Origin: an uncultured Muribaculaceae bacterium
GTDB lineage: Bacteria > Bacteroidota > Bacteroidia > Bacteroidales > Muribaculaceae
Direction of reading: 5' to 3'
DNA: 6,509 bases
Assembly: GCA_910589095.1 (NCBI GenBank)
Contig: CAJUSN010000132.1
Coordinates: 1 to 6,509, forward strand
Within the stretch, counting starts at the first letter, position 1, and every line of letters starts with the position of its first letter. The position numbers and the translations under genes were made by a program. Shown here piece by piece: positions 6,322 to 6,509 of the stretch. The notes beneath the pieces were generated by a model that had not been told where the DNA came from, did not search any database, and was given only the letters and a program-made list of their open reading frames with translations.

Positions 6322-6349
6322 ATTCGGAGAAAATTCGTAATTTTGCAGT
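6322..6349 (+). promoter_or_regulatory. Shared promoter box, copy 2 (upstream of rmlD)
   Basis: Ungapped counterpart of 2193-2220, with 22 of 28 identical bases: ATTCGG, GAAAA and GTA-n-TTTTGCA are common to both. The palindrome here is TTC-gga-GAA (6323-6331, centre 6327). It lies 11 bp before the rmlD -7 element, the same distance as in copy 1, and 13 bp from the opposing methyltransferase -7 element. A protein bound here could act on both divergent promoters. Confidence 0.4.
6338..6345 (+). promoter_or_regulatory. -7 promoter element of rmlD
   Basis: TAATTTTG, followed by CA, is an exact match to TAnnTTTG. The predicted start near 6351-6354 gives a leader of under 20 nt before the ATG at 6371. 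It shares an extended upstream context with the promoter of the barrel gene. Confidence 0.65.
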
Positions 6350-6370
6350 TGGTTTTTTGAATAATCATTT

Positions 6371-6509
6371 ATGAAGATACTTGTCACAGGAGCCAATGGC
6401 CAATTGGGTAAGGAACTGCAGCGCGTGCTTGAAGGAACTTGTCCCGGCATTTCCGTTTACACTGATGTGGAAAATCTTGACATAACCAATGCCGATGAAG
6501 TAAAAGCCT
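6371..6509 (+). CDS. rmlD: dTDP-4-dehydrorhamnose reductase, N-terminal fragment
   Basis: Only the first 46 residues lie in the window; the gene runs off the right edge. The start MKILVTGANGQLGKEL is the NAD(P)H-binding beta-alpha-beta motif (GxxGxLG, residues 7-13) in the form typical of RmlD/RfbD. These are extended short-chain dehydrogenases that make dTDP-L-rhamnose for surface polysaccharides in the last step of the pathway. The following VENLDITNADEV (33-44) fits the family's usual 'LDITD' segment after the second strand. The ATG at 6371 starts the fold directly and follows a -7 promoter element by about 25 bp. It is divergent from the RNA methyltransferase gene. A related sugar-nucleotide epimerase or reductase remains possible because only the cofactor-binding end is visible. 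Confidence 0.82.
   Translation, partial: MKILVTGANGQLGKELQRVLEGTCPGISVYTDVENLDITNADEVKA

Noticed and set aside
6286..6450. 55-residue N-terminal extension of the RNA methyltransferase
   Set aside because: It would overlap the rmlD start on the other strand and cover both divergent promoters, and it shows no family similarity. The family N-terminus begins at the ATG at 6285.
1..6509. Mobile element, CRISPR, defence or biosynthetic cluster
   Set aside because: No transposase, integrase, long terminal repeats, repeat arrays or nuclease-like genes are visible. The recognisable genes are conserved housekeeping or envelope functions, apart from the unidentified fragment at the left edge.

Overview
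The window looks like ordinary chromosomal DNA from a member of the Bacteroidota, most likely order Bacteroidales. Four intergenic sites match the Bacteroidota -7 promoter element TAnnTTTG, Shine-Dalgarno sequences are inconspicuous, and the proteins (a 642-residue glutamine-dependent NAD+ synthase, PurT, RadA, a small outer-membrane barrel, RmlD) fit that group. This placement is inferred from the sequence alone; genus is not resolved. I see no mobile element, tRNA, rRNA, CRISPR array or defence system.

Layout. Positions 1-197 (+) hold the end of an unidentified small membrane protein that converges on and overlaps nadE (184-2112, -) by 14 bp. A divergent promoter region (2113-2264) separates nadE from a secreted beta-barrel protein gene (2265-2792, +). 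A 112-bp gap with a pyrimidine-rich tract leads to purT (2905-4095, +). purT converges with radA (4103-5473, -), leaving 7 bp between the stop codons. Upstream of radA on the same strand, 44 bp away, lies a SpoU/TrmH-family RNA 2'-O-methyltransferase gene (5518-6285, -), probably co-transcribed with radA. A second divergent promoter region (6286-6370) separates it from the start of rmlD (6371 to the window edge, +), a dTDP-rhamnose biosynthesis gene.

The genes do not form one pathway. They are unrelated housekeeping functions: NAD+ synthesis, purine synthesis, recombination repair, RNA modification, envelope and surface sugar. The least explained parts are non-coding. The two rightward promoters, upstream of the barrel gene and of rmlD, share a box identical at 22 of 28 positions, with a TTC-nnn-GAA palindrome at the same distance from the -7 element. 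Both convergent gene junctions carry a short hairpin covering a stop codon. I found no convincing new multi-gene system.
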